DNA of 64,000 bases. Source: CAYVHU01 sp964451415 (lineage in GTDB: Bacteria; Pseudomonadota; Alphaproteobacteria; Rhodospirillales; Magnetovibrionaceae). This document shows, piece after piece, positions 53,380 to 62,349 of this stretch (positions are counted from its first letter, which is position 1; every line of letters starts with the position of its first letter). The notes beneath the pieces were generated by a model, which did not search any database, had not been told where the DNA came from, and saw nothing but the letters and a program-made list of their open reading frames with translations. Made by a program: the position numbers and the translations under genes. The stretch is taken from NCBI GenBank assembly GCA_964451415.1, contig CAYVHU010000009.1, forward strand, positions 1 to 64,000, given 5' to 3'.

Positions 53380-53821
53380 CTAATGTCCCAATAAAATCGT
53401 TGAAGTCATTGACTTCATGGAAATCTTTATAAACGGAGGCAAAGCGAACGTAGGCCACTTTATCCAAGTCCATCAAGCGTTTCATGATCAGTTTGCCGAT
53501 GGCCTTGGAAGGGATTTCCGTCTCGCCAGAGGTTTCCAGATGACGTTGGATGGAGTTGACGACAAGTTCGATCTGCTCGCTACCGACGGGCCGCTTACGT
53601 AGCGCGACCTCCATCGAACGCTTGACCTTTTCGCGATCGAAGGACACCTTGTCGCCGTTGGATTTCACCACCATCAATTCGCGCAGGTGCACCCGTTCGA
53701 ACGTGGTGAAGCGCGAGCCGCACGCCGGGCAATAACGGCGACGACGGATGGTGGCGTTGTCCTCGGTAGGACGCGAATCCTTCACCTGGGTATCGTTATT
53801 TCCACAAAACGGACAGCGCAT
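53366..53821 (-). CDS. nrdR: Transcriptional repressor NrdR
   Basis: A 151-residue repressor of ribonucleotide reductase genes. The N-terminal zinc ribbon has CPFCGNNDTQVKDSRP and CPACGSRF, and an ATP-cone domain follows (MVVKSNGDKVSFDREKVKR). ATP/dATP binding controls DNA binding to NrdR boxes. It lies 27 nt after glyA and overlaps ribD, the standard glyA-nrdR-ribD order. Confidence 0.97.
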   Translation of the reverse strand: MRCPFCGNNDTQVKDSRPTEDNATIRRRRYCPACGSRFTTFERVHLRELMVVKSNGDKVSFDREKVKRSMEVALRKRPVGSEQIELVVNSIQRHLETSGETEIPSKAIGKLIMKRLMDLDKVAYVRFASVYKDFHEVNDFNDFIGTLGEDE

Positions 53822-53848
53822 GTTACCCCCTTCTCAATCAACATTCGC

Positions 53849-55156
53849 TCAGCCGTAGATGGGAAAGCGCGCGCACAGCACTTCGACCTTCTTGCGTACC
53901 TGAGCTTCGACCTGAGCATTGGCATCTTCGCCATTGGCGGCCAAACCGTCCAGCACTTCGCAGGCCATCCGCCCGATTTCGCGGAATTCTTCGACACCAA
54001 ACCCACGCGTGGTTCCAGCGGGAGACCCGAAGCGCACCCCCGACGTCACCATGGGTTTTTCCGTATCGAACGGAATGCCGTTTTTATTGCAGGTGATCCC
54101 GGCGCGATCCAGCGCATACTCCGCCGCGTTGCCCTTCAGACCCTTCGGACGGAGATCGACGAGCATCAGGTGCGTATCGGTGCCGCCGGTGGAAATGGCG
54201 TAACCGCCATCCACCATGGTTTGGGCCAGGGCCTGGGCGTTGTCCACCACGCGCTGAGCGTAGGCCTTGAAAGTGGGCCGCAGCGCTTCGCCAAAGGCCA
54301 CCGCCTTGGCGGCGATGACGTGCATCAATGGTCCACCTTGCAGGCCCGGAAAAATCGCGGAATTGATCTTTTTGGCAATGTCCGCATTGTTGGTCATGAT
54401 CATGCCGCCACGCGGACCGCGCAGGGTCTTGTGCGTGGTGGTGGTGGTGACGTCGGCAACGGGCACCGGAGAAGGATGCACGCCGGCGGCCACAAGGCCC
54501 GCAAAATGGGCCATGTCCACCATCAAGTACGCGCCGACCTCGTCGGCGATGGCGCGAAAACGCGCAAAATCAATGTGGCGCGGATAGGCCGAACCGCCCG
54601 CGATGATCAGTTTCGGTTTGTGCTCGCGCGCCAGCGCCTCGACTTCATCGAAGTCGATGCGCAGGTCCGCTTTGCTGACCCCGTACTGGACCGCGTGGAA
54701 CCATTTTCCGCTTTGCGCCGGCGGCGCGCCGTGGGTTAAGTGTCCCCCCGCTGCCAGGCTCATGCCCAAGACGGTGTCGCCGGGTTTCAACAGCGCCAGA
54801 AACACGCCACCATTGGCTTGCGCGCCGGAATGGGGCTGGACGTTGACGAACTGACAGCCAAACAGCTCTTTGGCACGCTCGCGCGCCAATTCTTCCGCCA
54901 CATCGACGTATTCGCAGCCGCCATAATAGCGCCGTCCCGGATAGCCTTCGGCGTATTTGTTGGTAAGCACGCTGCCTTGGGCTTCAAGCACCGCACGTGA
55001 GACGATGTTTTCAGACGCGATCAATTCGACCTGGTTTTGCTGGCGACCCAGTTCTTCGTCGATCGAAGCCTTCAGAACCGGATCCGTTTCGCTTAAGCTC
55101 TGCGAAAAAAATCGTTCAAGGTCTTCATTGGGATACGCGGTTGTCGGGGAGGTCAT
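53849..55156 (-). CDS. glyA: Serine hydroxymethyltransferase
   Basis: A 435-residue PLP enzyme that converts serine and tetrahydrofolate to glycine and methylene-tetrahydrofolate. The PLP lysine is K243 in TTTTHKTLRGPRGG. Other family parts are NQVELIASENIVSRAVLEA, VNVQPHSGAQAN and VDMAHFAGLVAAG. It starts 33 nt after rpiB and is probably in the same transcript, feeding one-carbon units for purine and thymidylate synthesis. Confidence 0.97.
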   Translation of the reverse strand: MTSPTTAYPNEDLERFFSQSLSETDPVLKASIDEELGRQQNQVELIASENIVSRAVLEAQGSVLTNKYAEGYPGRRYYGGCEYVDVAEELARERAKELFGCQFVNVQPHSGAQANGGVFLALLKPGDTVLGMSLAAGGHLTHGAPPAQSGKWFHAVQYGVSKADLRIDFDEVEALAREHKPKLIIAGGSAYPRHIDFARFRAIADEVGAYLMVDMAHFAGLVAAGVHPSPVPVADVTTTTTHKTLRGPRGGMIMTNNADIAKKINSAIFPGLQGGPLMHVIAAKAVAFGEALRPTFKAYAQRVVDNAQALAQTMVDGGYAISTGGTDTHLMLVDLRPKGLKGNAAEYALDRAGITCNKNGIPFDTEKPMVTSGVRFGSPAGTTRGFGVEEFREIGRMACEVLDGLAANGEDANAQVEAQVRKKVEVLCARFPIYG

Positions 55157-55189
55157 CGGCAGGGCTCAGCCTTTTCAACAAGTTGATGT

Positions 55190-55639
55190 TTAACGCGGCG
55201 GATGGGACAGCTTGCCCACACGGCGCACATGACGCTCGCCGCCGTCGAATTCTGTATTCAAGAAGGTATCGACGCACTCCTCGCACAGGTCCGGACCGAT
55301 CATGCGTCCCCCGAAGCAAATCACGTTGGCGTCGTTGTGTTGCCGCGCCAGACGCGCCCCGGTAACGTCATGCACCAAAGCGGCGCGGATGTTCGCAAAG
55401 CGGTTGGCGGCGATGGAAATGCCGATGCCGCTGCCGCACATCAAAATGCCGCGCACAGCCTGGCCGTCCGTAAGGGTGTGGGCCAGCTTGTAGGCATAAT
55501 CGGGATAATCGACAGAATCCGGGCCATCGACACCCAGATTGAGAACAGACACACCTTTGTCCTTAAGATAGGAAACGATGTGATCTTTCAATGCAAAGGC
55601 GCCGTGATCACAAGCAATGGCGATGATATCGTTCGTCAT
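55190..55639 (-). CDS. rpiB: Ribose-5-phosphate isomerase B
   Basis: A 149-residue isomerase for ribose 5-phosphate and ribulose 5-phosphate. The N-terminal IACDHGAFALKDHIVSYL, the catalytic Cys region LMCGSGIGISIAANR and HDVTGARLARQHNDANVICFG fit the RpiB/LacAB family. Its product supplies ribulose 5-phosphate to the downstream rib genes. It is the first gene of the rpiB-glyA-nrdR-rib cluster. Confidence 0.94.
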   Translation of the reverse strand: MTNDIIAIACDHGAFALKDHIVSYLKDKGVSVLNLGVDGPDSVDYPDYAYKLAHTLTDGQAVRGILMCGSGIGISIAANRFANIRAALVHDVTGARLARQHNDANVICFGGRMIGPDLCEECVDTFLNTEFDGGERHVRRVGKLSHPPR

Positions 55640-55760
55640 GGTGTTTTCCGTCCCCTATGATCCGTCTACGGCCCGTCTATGAACAGCCCTTGGGCACTGC
55701 GTCGTAAGCCCGACTTCAATACCATATCTCGCGTGCGCCTGCCAAGCCAACAACAACCAC

Positions 55761-56213
55761 TTAGTCCGACGCTTTGGTTTTGCCGCGAAAATCCACCACG
55801 TCGGCCCCATTCATAATGCGGAAATCGTAATCACGATCATGCGATGCGAACACATCGTAATACAGTTCCTGATCGATTTCATTTTCGGCCTTGAACGTCA
55901 GAATTTTGGGTTTGATGTCATACAACTCATCACGCGTCACATACTCGCGCGCAGCGATGATTACTTCGTCGCCGGGCTGGCAGGCGCGCGCGGCGGAGCC
56001 ATTTAACACGCAACACCGCGAGCCGGCTTCTCCCAAAATGACATACGTCTGAAGGCGCTGACCGTTGGTTTTGTTCCAGATATCGACGAATTCCAACGGA
56101 TAAATGCCGACGCGTTCACACACTTCGGGGTCCAGCGTGATGGAACCCTGATAATCCAGGTTGGCATCGGTGACACGCAGACCGTGAAGTTTGGCGCGAA
56201 TGACTTGAATCAT
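55761..56213 (-). CDS. panD: Aspartate 1-decarboxylase
   Basis: A 150-residue pyruvoyl enzyme making beta-alanine for pantothenate. Self-cleavage is expected at G23-S24 in LDYQGSITLD. Substrate and processing residues match PanD: K8, Y21, the Arg, Thr and Tyr of NGQRLQTYVI, and Asn in VLNGSAARA. The C-terminal tail of about 25 residues (with FASHDRDYDFRIMNGADVV) is longer than the 126-residue E. coli enzyme. It is divergent from livG by 133 nt. Confidence 0.85.
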   Translation of the reverse strand: MIQVIRAKLHGLRVTDANLDYQGSITLDPEVCERVGIYPLEFVDIWNKTNGQRLQTYVILGEAGSRCCVLNGSAARACQPGDEVIIAAREYVTRDELYDIKPKILTFKAENEIDQELYYDVFASHDRDYDFRIMNGADVVDFRGKTKASD

Positions 56214-56346
56214 AACAAGACCTGAGTTTGGAGCCTAAACGGCGCATTAAAGACATGGATATTGGAAAAAGGCAATCGTTGTGCGCCCTATTGAAGGATG
56301 TTATGACCACCTCCTCGACACGCTTAACCCTCTTTCAACCGGCACC

Positions 56347-57123
56347 ATGATCAGCATTGACGACGTCTCAAAGTCCTTCGGCGGTATCGTGGCGGTCGAT
56401 CACTGCACGTTTGAAATCAAGCGCGGTTCCATTACCGGACTGATCGGGCCGAACGGCGCCGGAAAAACGACCCTTTTCAGCATGATCGCGGGCTTCATAA
56501 GGCCCGACCAGGGGCGCATCGTGTTCGACGATCAGGACATCACCGCCCTTGCGCCGTACCAACGGTTCCATTTGGGGCTGGTGCGGACATTCCAGATTCC
56601 GCAGACTTTTCAGCGCATGAGCCTGCGTGAAAACCTGATGGTCACGCCGCCCCATCAATCCGGTGAAAACCTGTTGAAGGCATGGTTTCGTCCGGGACTC
56701 GTGGCCCGCCAGGAACGTCAGGTGCGCGAAAAGGCCGACAACGTATTGGAATTCCTGGAACTTACCCATGTCGCCGACGAATTGGCGGGCAATTTGTCGG
56801 GGGGACAGAAAAAACTTCTGGAGCTGGGCCGCTCGCTCATGACCGACGCCAAGATGGTTTTGCTGGATGAGCCGGGTGCGGGCGTCAACCCGACGCTGAT
56901 GGTCAAACTGACCAAGATGATCCGCCGCTTGAATGAGGAAATGGGCTATACGGTGTGCATCATCGAACATGACATGGACGTAGTGAGCGAACTGTGCGCA
57001 CCGGTCATCTGCATGAGCCAAGGAAGCGTCATCGCCCAGGGTTCCATGGATGACATCCGCGCCAACGATCACGTTCTGGAAGCTTATCTTGGCGCAAAAC
57101 CAAATCACAAAGGACAGCCATGA
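56347..57123 (+). CDS. livG: Branched-chain amino acid type ABC transporter ATPase LivG
   Basis: A 258-residue ATPase. Walker A is GPNGAGKTT, the signature LSGGQKKLLELGRSLM, Walker B MVLLDEPGAGVNP and the switch His is in IIEHDMD. The start at 56347 (MISIDDVSKSFGG) fits the family; the frame runs upstream to 56281 without a ribosome site. It overlaps livF by 4 nt. It is the first gene of livGFHM, with the ATPases ahead of the permeases. Confidence 0.92.
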   Translation: MISIDDVSKSFGGIVAVDHCTFEIKRGSITGLIGPNGAGKTTLFSMIAGFIRPDQGRIVFDDQDITALAPYQRFHLGLVRTFQIPQTFQRMSLRENLMVTPPHQSGENLLKAWFRPGLVARQERQVREKADNVLEFLELTHVADELAGNLSGGQKKLLELGRSLMTDAKMVLLDEPGAGVNPTLMVKLTKMIRRLNEEMGYTVCIIEHDMDVVSELCAPVICMSQGSVIAQGSMDDIRANDHVLEAYLGAKPNHKGQP

Positions 57124-57827
57124 GCCTTCTCAAGGTTGAAGCCGCCGTCGGCGGCTACGGCAAAACGGATATCCTGAACGGCTGTTCCCTTGAGGTGAAG
57201 CACGGCCGAATCTCGGTCATCATCGGGCCCAACGGCGCGGGAAAGTCCACCTTGATGAAGGCGGTGTTCGCACTGGTGCGCTTGCGCCGCGGCGCGGTGT
57301 TCCTCGACGGGGAAGACATTACCAATTTAAACACGCAAAAGATCGTCGCCCATGGCCTGGCCTATGTGCCGCAGGAAAGCAATGTGTTTCCCACCATGAG
57401 CGTGGCCGAAAATCTGAAAATGGGGGCCTTTTTGCGCCGTGATGACCCTGCCGCGCAAATGGAATACATTTACGAACTGTTTCCCCGCCTCAAGGAACGC
57501 CGCACCCAACTGGCCGGCACCATGTCCGGTGGCGAGCGCCAGATGCTTGCCATGGGCCGCGCCATGATGATGGAGCCGCGATTGTTATTGCTGGACGAAC
57601 CGACGGCGGGCCTCAGCCCGAAGTTCATCGACCAGACGTTCGAGATGATCCGTCACGTCAACAAGGAACTGGGAATCGGCATCTTGATGGTGGAACAGAA
57701 TGCCAAAAAGGCCCTGGAAATCGCCGACATGGGCTATGTCCTGGTGATGGGGAAAAACCGCTACAGCGATGCCGGACAGGCCTTGTTGAACGACCCCGAA
57801 GTGGGCCGTATGTTTCTTGGTGGTTGA
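57120..57827 (+). CDS. livF: Branched-chain amino acid type ABC transporter ATPase LivF
   Basis: A 235-residue ATPase. Walker A is GPNGAGKST, signature MSGGERQMLAMGRAMM and Walker B LLLLDEPTAGLSP. The H-loop position reads EQNAKKAL, as in other LivF proteins, where Gln-Asn replaces His. It pairs with LivG. The stop is followed after one nucleotide by the livH ATG. Confidence 0.92.
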   Translation: MSLLKVEAAVGGYGKTDILNGCSLEVKHGRISVIIGPNGAGKSTLMKAVFALVRLRRGAVFLDGEDITNLNTQKIVAHGLAYVPQESNVFPTMSVAENLKMGAFLRRDDPAAQMEYIYELFPRLKERRTQLAGTMSGGERQMLAMGRAMMMEPRLLLLDEPTAGLSPKFIDQTFEMIRHVNKELGIGILMVEQNAKKALEIADMGYVLVMGKNRYSDAGQALLNDPEVGRMFLGG

Positions 57828-57828
57828 A

Positions 57829-58689
57829 ATGATGCACGATATCCTGCAATTGCTGGTCTATGGCGTGGTGCTGGGCTCGATCCTCGCCTTGGGGGCAATC
57901 GGCGTCAGTATGCTCTTCGGCATTCTCAGTTTCGCTCATTTCGCCCACGGCGACATGATGACCTTCGGAGCGTACATCACGCTGGCGTTCGTCTCAGGAC
58001 TGGGCTTCCCCTGGTGGGGCGCGCTGCCGTTCGCCATCGTCATCACCGTCGCGGTAGCCCTGGCCATCGACCGGCTGGTATACCGCCGACTGCGGCGCAC
58101 CCAGCCCGTGATCATGTTGATTTCCTCGTTCGGCTTCGCCATGGTGCTGCGCGCGCTGGTGCAGATCATCTGGGGACCGGATAACTATGTGTTTGTCTCC
58201 GGCATTCAACTGCCCTATCGCATCGGGGGGATCGTTATCCGGCCCGACCATATCACGATCGTCACCAGCACTCTCTTGCTGGTGATCGGACTGCATCAGT
58301 TCCTCCACCGCACCAAAATGGGCATGGCCATGCGCGCCATGGCCGACAACCCGGACCTGGCTGCCGTCAGCGGCATTGATACCGAGCGCGTCGTCGCATG
58401 GACGTGGGTGATCGGCGCGTCCTTGGCCACGGTGGCGGGCGTTTTCCTCGGCTTGGATACGCAATTGACCCCGATGATGGGCTGGCAGATTCTATTGATG
58501 GTGTTCGCGGCCGCGATTCTCGGCGGAATCGGCAACGTTTACGGCGCGATTTTAGGAGGCCTCACCATCGGCATAGCCATGGAGATGTCCACCTTGGTAA
58601 TCGATCCGGTGTACAAGCCTGCCGTCGCTTTCACCATCATGGTGATCATGTTGATCCTGCGCCCGCAGGGCCTTTTGGGAGGACGCTGA
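57829..58689 (+). CDS. livH: Branched-chain amino acid type ABC permease LivH
   Basis: A 286-residue inner-membrane permease with about eight hydrophobic segments. The family motif GSILALGAIGVSMLFGILSFAH-type N-terminus (in parts) and GIDTERVVAWTWVIGASLATVAG are present, and the C-terminal region has AAILGGIGNVYGAILGG. The ATG at 57829 is taken; a TTG at 57817 lies inside livF. livM follows after 4 nt. Confidence 0.92.
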   Translation: MMHDILQLLVYGVVLGSILALGAIGVSMLFGILSFAHFAHGDMMTFGAYITLAFVSGLGFPWWGALPFAIVITVAVALAIDRLVYRRLRRTQPVIMLISSFGFAMVLRALVQIIWGPDNYVFVSGIQLPYRIGGIVIRPDHITIVTSTLLLVIGLHQFLHRTKMGMAMRAMADNPDLAAVSGIDTERVVAWTWVIGASLATVAGVFLGLDTQLTPMMGWQILLMVFAAAILGGIGNVYGAILGGLTIGIAMEMSTLVIDPVYKPAVAFTIMVIMLILRPQGLLGGR

Positions 58690-58693
58690 AAAC

Positions 58694-59626
58694 ATGGAAC
58701 TTGCCGGTTTCGCCAATTACGCCATCTTCATGCTGACGCTGGCCGCCATCTACGGCATCATGACGCTTGGTCTCAACCTGCAATGGGGCTTCACCGGACA
58801 GTTCAATGTCGGCATCGTGGCCTTTTTCGCCACCGGCGCGTACACGGCGGCCATCCTCACCACATCCAACAGCGCTCATCACCTTGGCGGCTTTGGCCTG
58901 CCGTTCGTCGTTGGGCTGATCGGCGCCATGGCGAGTTCCGCCATCCTGGCCTTGTTGGTCGGTCTGATCACCCTACGGCTACGCACCGACTATCTGGCCA
59001 TCGCCACCATCGGCATCGCCCAGATCGTGGATCTTGTTTTCAAAAACGAGGACTGGCTGACCAACGGCGTGAATGGCATTTCAGACATTCCGAGACCTCT
59101 GCAAGGCCTGTTCGGCAACGTTGCCCTGGGCTACATGCTGGTGGTGTTCGCGGTGTTGGCCTTAAGCTACCTGGCCCTTGAGCGCGGCCGCACATCGCCT
59201 TGGGGACGGGTGCTGCGCGCCATCCGCGAAAGTGAACCCGCGACCCAGGCCTCGGGAAAGAACGTGCTCAGCTACCGCATGCAGGCGTTCGTTCTGGGAA
59301 GCATGTTCATGGGACTTTCCGGCGCGTTATACGCACATTTCATCGGTTTCATCAGCCCCGAGGCCTTCAATCCCGAAGCCATCACATTTCTGGTATGGGT
59401 AATGTTGATCGCAGGCGGCAGCGCCAATAATAAAGGCGCGCTGCTGGGCACACTGGTGATCTGGTTCGTTCATTACGGCACCGAATTCTTCACCAGCCTT
59501 CTGCCGGTGGAATATGCGACCCGGGCGGGCGCACTGCGCGTCTTGATGATCGGCGTCCTGATCCAGGTGATCTTGCTGTGGCGCCCCGACGGTTTGTTGC
59601 CGGAGCGCCATTCAAGAAAAGATTAG
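58694..59626 (+). CDS. livM: Branched-chain amino acid type ABC permease LivM
   Basis: A 310-residue inner-membrane permease. GLNLQWGFTGQFNVGIVAF near the start, LRTDYLAIATIGIAQIVD and SYRMQAFVLGSMFMGLSGAL are typical of LivM. It completes the membrane part with LivH. Its stop overlaps the convergent livJ-type stop by 4 nt. Confidence 0.92.
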   Translation: MELAGFANYAIFMLTLAAIYGIMTLGLNLQWGFTGQFNVGIVAFFATGAYTAAILTTSNSAHHLGGFGLPFVVGLIGAMASSAILALLVGLITLRLRTDYLAIATIGIAQIVDLVFKNEDWLTNGVNGISDIPRPLQGLFGNVALGYMLVVFAVLALSYLALERGRTSPWGRVLRAIRESEPATQASGKNVLSYRMQAFVLGSMFMGLSGALYAHFIGFISPEAFNPEAITFLVWVMLIAGGSANNKGALLGTLVIWFVHYGTEFFTSLLPVEYATRAGALRVLMIGVLIQVILLWRPDGLLPERHSRKD

Positions 59627-60837
59627 GACTTCGGCACGAAGATTCTCTTGGTCACATATTTCCCGTTTTCGATCACCCAGTAGGCAAACGTTCCCGACAC
59701 GTCTCCGTTGGCATCGAAGTCAACCGGGCCGGAGGCGCCGACATAGTCGATATCCTTGCCCTGCTTGATCAATTTCACAGCCTTGGCATATTCACCCGGC
59801 AACACCTTTACCCCCGGCGCGTTGGCCACCAAGCGCAAGGCGTCGTGGATTGCGGTGCGGTCGCTGGAGCCCGCTTTTTCCGCCGCCAGGGCGAGGATCA
59901 TGGTGGCATCGTAAGCCGTATCCACATAGGGCTTTTCGGTTGGACCGAAGGCCTTTTTGAAGATCTCCGCCGCCTTCCCCGCCGATTCCGCCGTGGTGCC
60001 GAAAGAACCGTTCAAATACTTCGCCCCGATGGCCTTGATCACCTCATTGGCTTTCATGCCATCGCTGAAAATGAATTTTGAAAAATAGCCCCCCTCCAGA
60101 GACTGCCTGAGCATCGGCGTACCATCGACCGGATAGGCAATCTGCACCAGATGGGTGGACCCGCCCTTGGCGGCTTTTTGCAACTCGCCGCGGTAAGAGG
60201 CCTGTTTGGCGTCAAAACCGACCGAGGCCGTGACCTTGCCGCCATGTTTTTCGTAAGCCCTGGTAAACGCACCGGCCAAACCCTTGCCGTAGTCGTTGTT
60301 GACATAAATAACGGCCACGTCCTTGATCCCCGCTTCGAGGGTCACTTCGGCCAATCCCACCCCCTGGATGGCATCGGTAGGAACGGTACGAAACAACAAA
60401 TCGTGGTCCTTAAAAGTGGTGATCGACGGGGCCGTGGATGCGTTTGAAATCTGCACCACGCCGGCGGGAACCGACACCGACGAGGCCACCGGCTCGGTCA
60501 CGCCCGAGGACAAAGCGCCGATCAAAGCGCTGACCTGATTAATATTGACGAGCTTCTGCGCCGCCGCCACGCCGGCCTGGGCAGACGTTTGGGTGTCGCC
60601 GACAATCAGTTCGACCTTGCCCCCCAGCACGCCGCCTTGTGCATTGATCTGTTTGATGGCCAGCTTGATCCCGGCCAGAGAGCTGCCGCCATACGGCTGC
60701 AAGCCACCGGTCATGGGCATCAAGGCACCGAGCTTGAGGCCCTTGGCAAGGGCTGCGGGGGCGTTTAGCGCGGTGGCGCCCAAAAAGACGGCCACGGCCG
60801 CTGCGGCCATACCAGAACGCATTTTGTGCGATATCAT
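59623..60837 (-). CDS. Periplasmic substrate-binding protein, LivJ/LivK type
   Basis: A 404-residue exported binding protein, with a signal peptide to about residue 31 (cut after ALA). The mature part starts LKLGALMPMTGGLQPYGGSS, and QINAQGGVLGGKVELIVGDTQT is the family stretch. It should deliver its ligand to LivHMGF, but the ligand (leucine-type amino acids or another small acid) is not decided by sequence. The ATG at 60837 has AGAAG 5 nt upstream. It is convergent with, not part of, the livGFHM transcript, which is unusual. Confidence 0.9.
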   Translation of the reverse strand: MISHKMRSGMAAAAVAVFLGATALNAPAALAKGLKLGALMPMTGGLQPYGGSSLAGIKLAIKQINAQGGVLGGKVELIVGDTQTSAQAGVAAAQKLVNINQVSALIGALSSGVTEPVASSVSVPAGVVQISNASTAPSITTFKDHDLLFRTVPTDAIQGVGLAEVTLEAGIKDVAVIYVNNDYGKGLAGAFTRAYEKHGGKVTASVGFDAKQASYRGELQKAAKGGSTHLVQIAYPVDGTPMLRQSLEGGYFSKFIFSDGMKANEVIKAIGAKYLNGSFGTTAESAGKAAEIFKKAFGPTEKPYVDTAYDATMILALAAEKAGSSDRTAIHDALRLVANAPGVKVLPGEYAKAVKLIKQGKDIDYVGASGPVDFDANGDVSGTFAYWVIENGKYVTKRIFVPKS

Positions 60838-60887
60838 GATTCTTCTACTCCCTGAATTTTTCACTATCGGTACAATTGGTTAGGATC

Positions 60888-60918
60888 GCACAAGCGTAGA
60901 ATCCCCTAGCGTTTGTGC
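60888..60918. repeat. Long imperfect inverted repeat upstream of the livJ-type gene
   Basis: GCACAAGCG(TAG) pairs with (CTA)G-CGTTTGTGC, about 12 bp with one wobble and one bulge. It lies between the DUF6898-like gene stop and the binding-protein start. There is no T-run; it may be an operator or transcript-stabilising hairpin. Confidence 0.4.
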
Positions 60919-60941
60919 GCCACCAAAAGAAAGAGTGCAAG

Positions 60942-61205
60942 TCATCTCAGCCGGTTACGGCCTTGTTCGTGTTTCAGCTTGGCGCGTTTTTTATCCAAAA
61001 CGTAAGCCAGCTTGCGCGCGGCCAGCATCTTGATCGTCGTTTCCGGCTGGCGGGGATCGGCGATCATGGTGACTTCCGTCGCACTCTGCGGGTCGATGGC
61101 GACAACGCGCAGAATATGGCCCAGACGCTTGAATTCGAACAGAACCTCTTTGGGCAATGGGGGCAAGCCGCCACCATGGCGTTTCACGTTGCGTTTTGTC
61201 ATCAT
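60942..61205 (-). CDS. Small DUF6898-like protein
   Basis: An 87-residue basic protein: MMTKRNVKRHGG start, VLFEFKRLGHILRVVAIDP and a C-terminal KLAYVLDKKRAKLKHEQG. It resembles, from memory, DUF6898 proteins found in Rhodospirillales. No function is known. The start is unsure: ATG codons at 61205 and 61202 fit the family length; the frame continues to 61256 and neither has a strong ribosome site. It is divergent from hemB. Confidence 0.6.
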   Translation of the reverse strand: MMTKRNVKRHGGGLPPLPKEVLFEFKRLGHILRVVAIDPQSATEVTMIADPRQPETTIKMLAARKLAYVLDKKRAKLKHEQGRNRLR

Positions 61206-61310
61206 GGAATCGAAAATAAAACTTTCTTGAACGGATGAAAAGTTTTCTGTTGGCATCCGGCGCGTGGACGATATCTTAAGCGCCTTGAATATTACGAAAG
61301 GTTTTCGGTT

Positions 61311-62330
61311 TTGAGCACATCGTTCTCTACATTTTCAGCCCCCGGTCGCTTCCCCGCGGTGCGTTTGCGACGCAACCGCACGCACGGTTGGATGCGCGCT
61401 TTGGTGCGCGAAAACACCTTGCATGTCAACGATCTGATCTGGCCGCTGTTCATTATCGAGGGGGAAAACACGCGTGAGCCCATCCCTTCCATGCCCGATG
61501 TGGAGCGCCTGAGTATCGATCTGATCGTTGAGGCCGCACGACAGGCCCGCACCTTGGGCATTCCGGCAATCGCCCTGTTTCCGCGCACAGACCCGACGCT
61601 TAAGACCCCGGACGCCCGCGAAGCGCTGAACCCGGACAATCTGGTGTGCCGCGCGCTCAAGGCCGTCAAGGACGCGGTGGGAGACGACGTGGGCGTGATC
61701 TGCGACGTGGCCCTGGATCCCTACAATTCCGAAGGCCATGACGGTCTGGTTGAAAACGGGCAAATCCTCAACGATGAAACGGTGGATGTTTTGTGTCGCC
61801 AAGCCCTGGTGCAGGCGCATGCAGGTTGCGATATCATCGCCCCGTCGGACATGATGGACGGACGCGTCGGCGCGATCCGCGCGGCCTTGGAAAACGAAGG
61901 CTTTCACGACGTCAAGATCCTCTCCTACGCGGCGAAGTACGCGTCTTGTTTCTATGGTCCGTTTCGCGATGCGGTGGGCTCCGGCGGGGCGCTCAAGGGC
62001 GACAAGATGACCTATCAGATGGACCCCGCAAATGCGCACGAGACGTTACGCGAAGTGGCCCTGGACATCGCCGAAGGCGCGGACATGGTAATGGTCAAGC
62101 CGGGCCTGCCATACCTTGACATCCTCAAGCACATCAAAGACGAATTCGCCATGCCGACCTTCGCCTATCAGGTTTCCGGGGAATACGCCATGATTCAAGC
62201 CGCCGGGCAAAACGGCTGGCTGGATGGCCGCGCGGCCATGATGGAAAGTCTGCTGGCGTTCAAACGCGCCGGCGCAGACGGCGTGTTAAGCTACTTCGCC
62301 CCCCAGGCGGCGAAGCTGCTCAACGGGTAA
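61311..62330 (+). CDS. hemB: Porphobilinogen synthase (delta-aminolevulinate dehydratase)
   Basis: A 339-residue TIM-barrel enzyme joining two 5-aminolevulinate molecules in haem synthesis. The two active-site lysines are in SYAAKYASCFYGPFRDA and MVMVKPGLPYLDI. The zinc-ligand cysteines of the E. coli type are missing: the loop reads DVALDPYNSEGHDG, the Mg-dependent class. The start is TTG at 61311 with GAAAGG 9 nt upstream; no ATG before residue 28 is available, and an internal start would lose the conserved RLRRNR arm. Confidence 0.94.
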   Translation: MSTSFSTFSAPGRFPAVRLRRNRTHGWMRALVRENTLHVNDLIWPLFIIEGENTREPIPSMPDVERLSIDLIVEAARQARTLGIPAIALFPRTDPTLKTPDAREALNPDNLVCRALKAVKDAVGDDVGVICDVALDPYNSEGHDGLVENGQILNDETVDVLCRQALVQAHAGCDIIAPSDMMDGRVGAIRAALENEGFHDVKILSYAAKYASCFYGPFRDAVGSGGALKGDKMTYQMDPANAHETLREVALDIAEGADMVMVKPGLPYLDILKHIKDEFAMPTFAYQVSGEYAMIQAAGQNGWLDGRAAMMESLLAFKRAGADGVLSYFAPQAAKLLNG

Positions 62331-62349
62331 TCCGCGAGAATCGGAAACG

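Noticed and set aside
55157..55189. FMN riboswitch ahead of the rib genes
   Set aside because: The rib genes follow rpiB, glyA and nrdR with only short gaps, leaving no room for an RFN element; none was seen before rpiB either.
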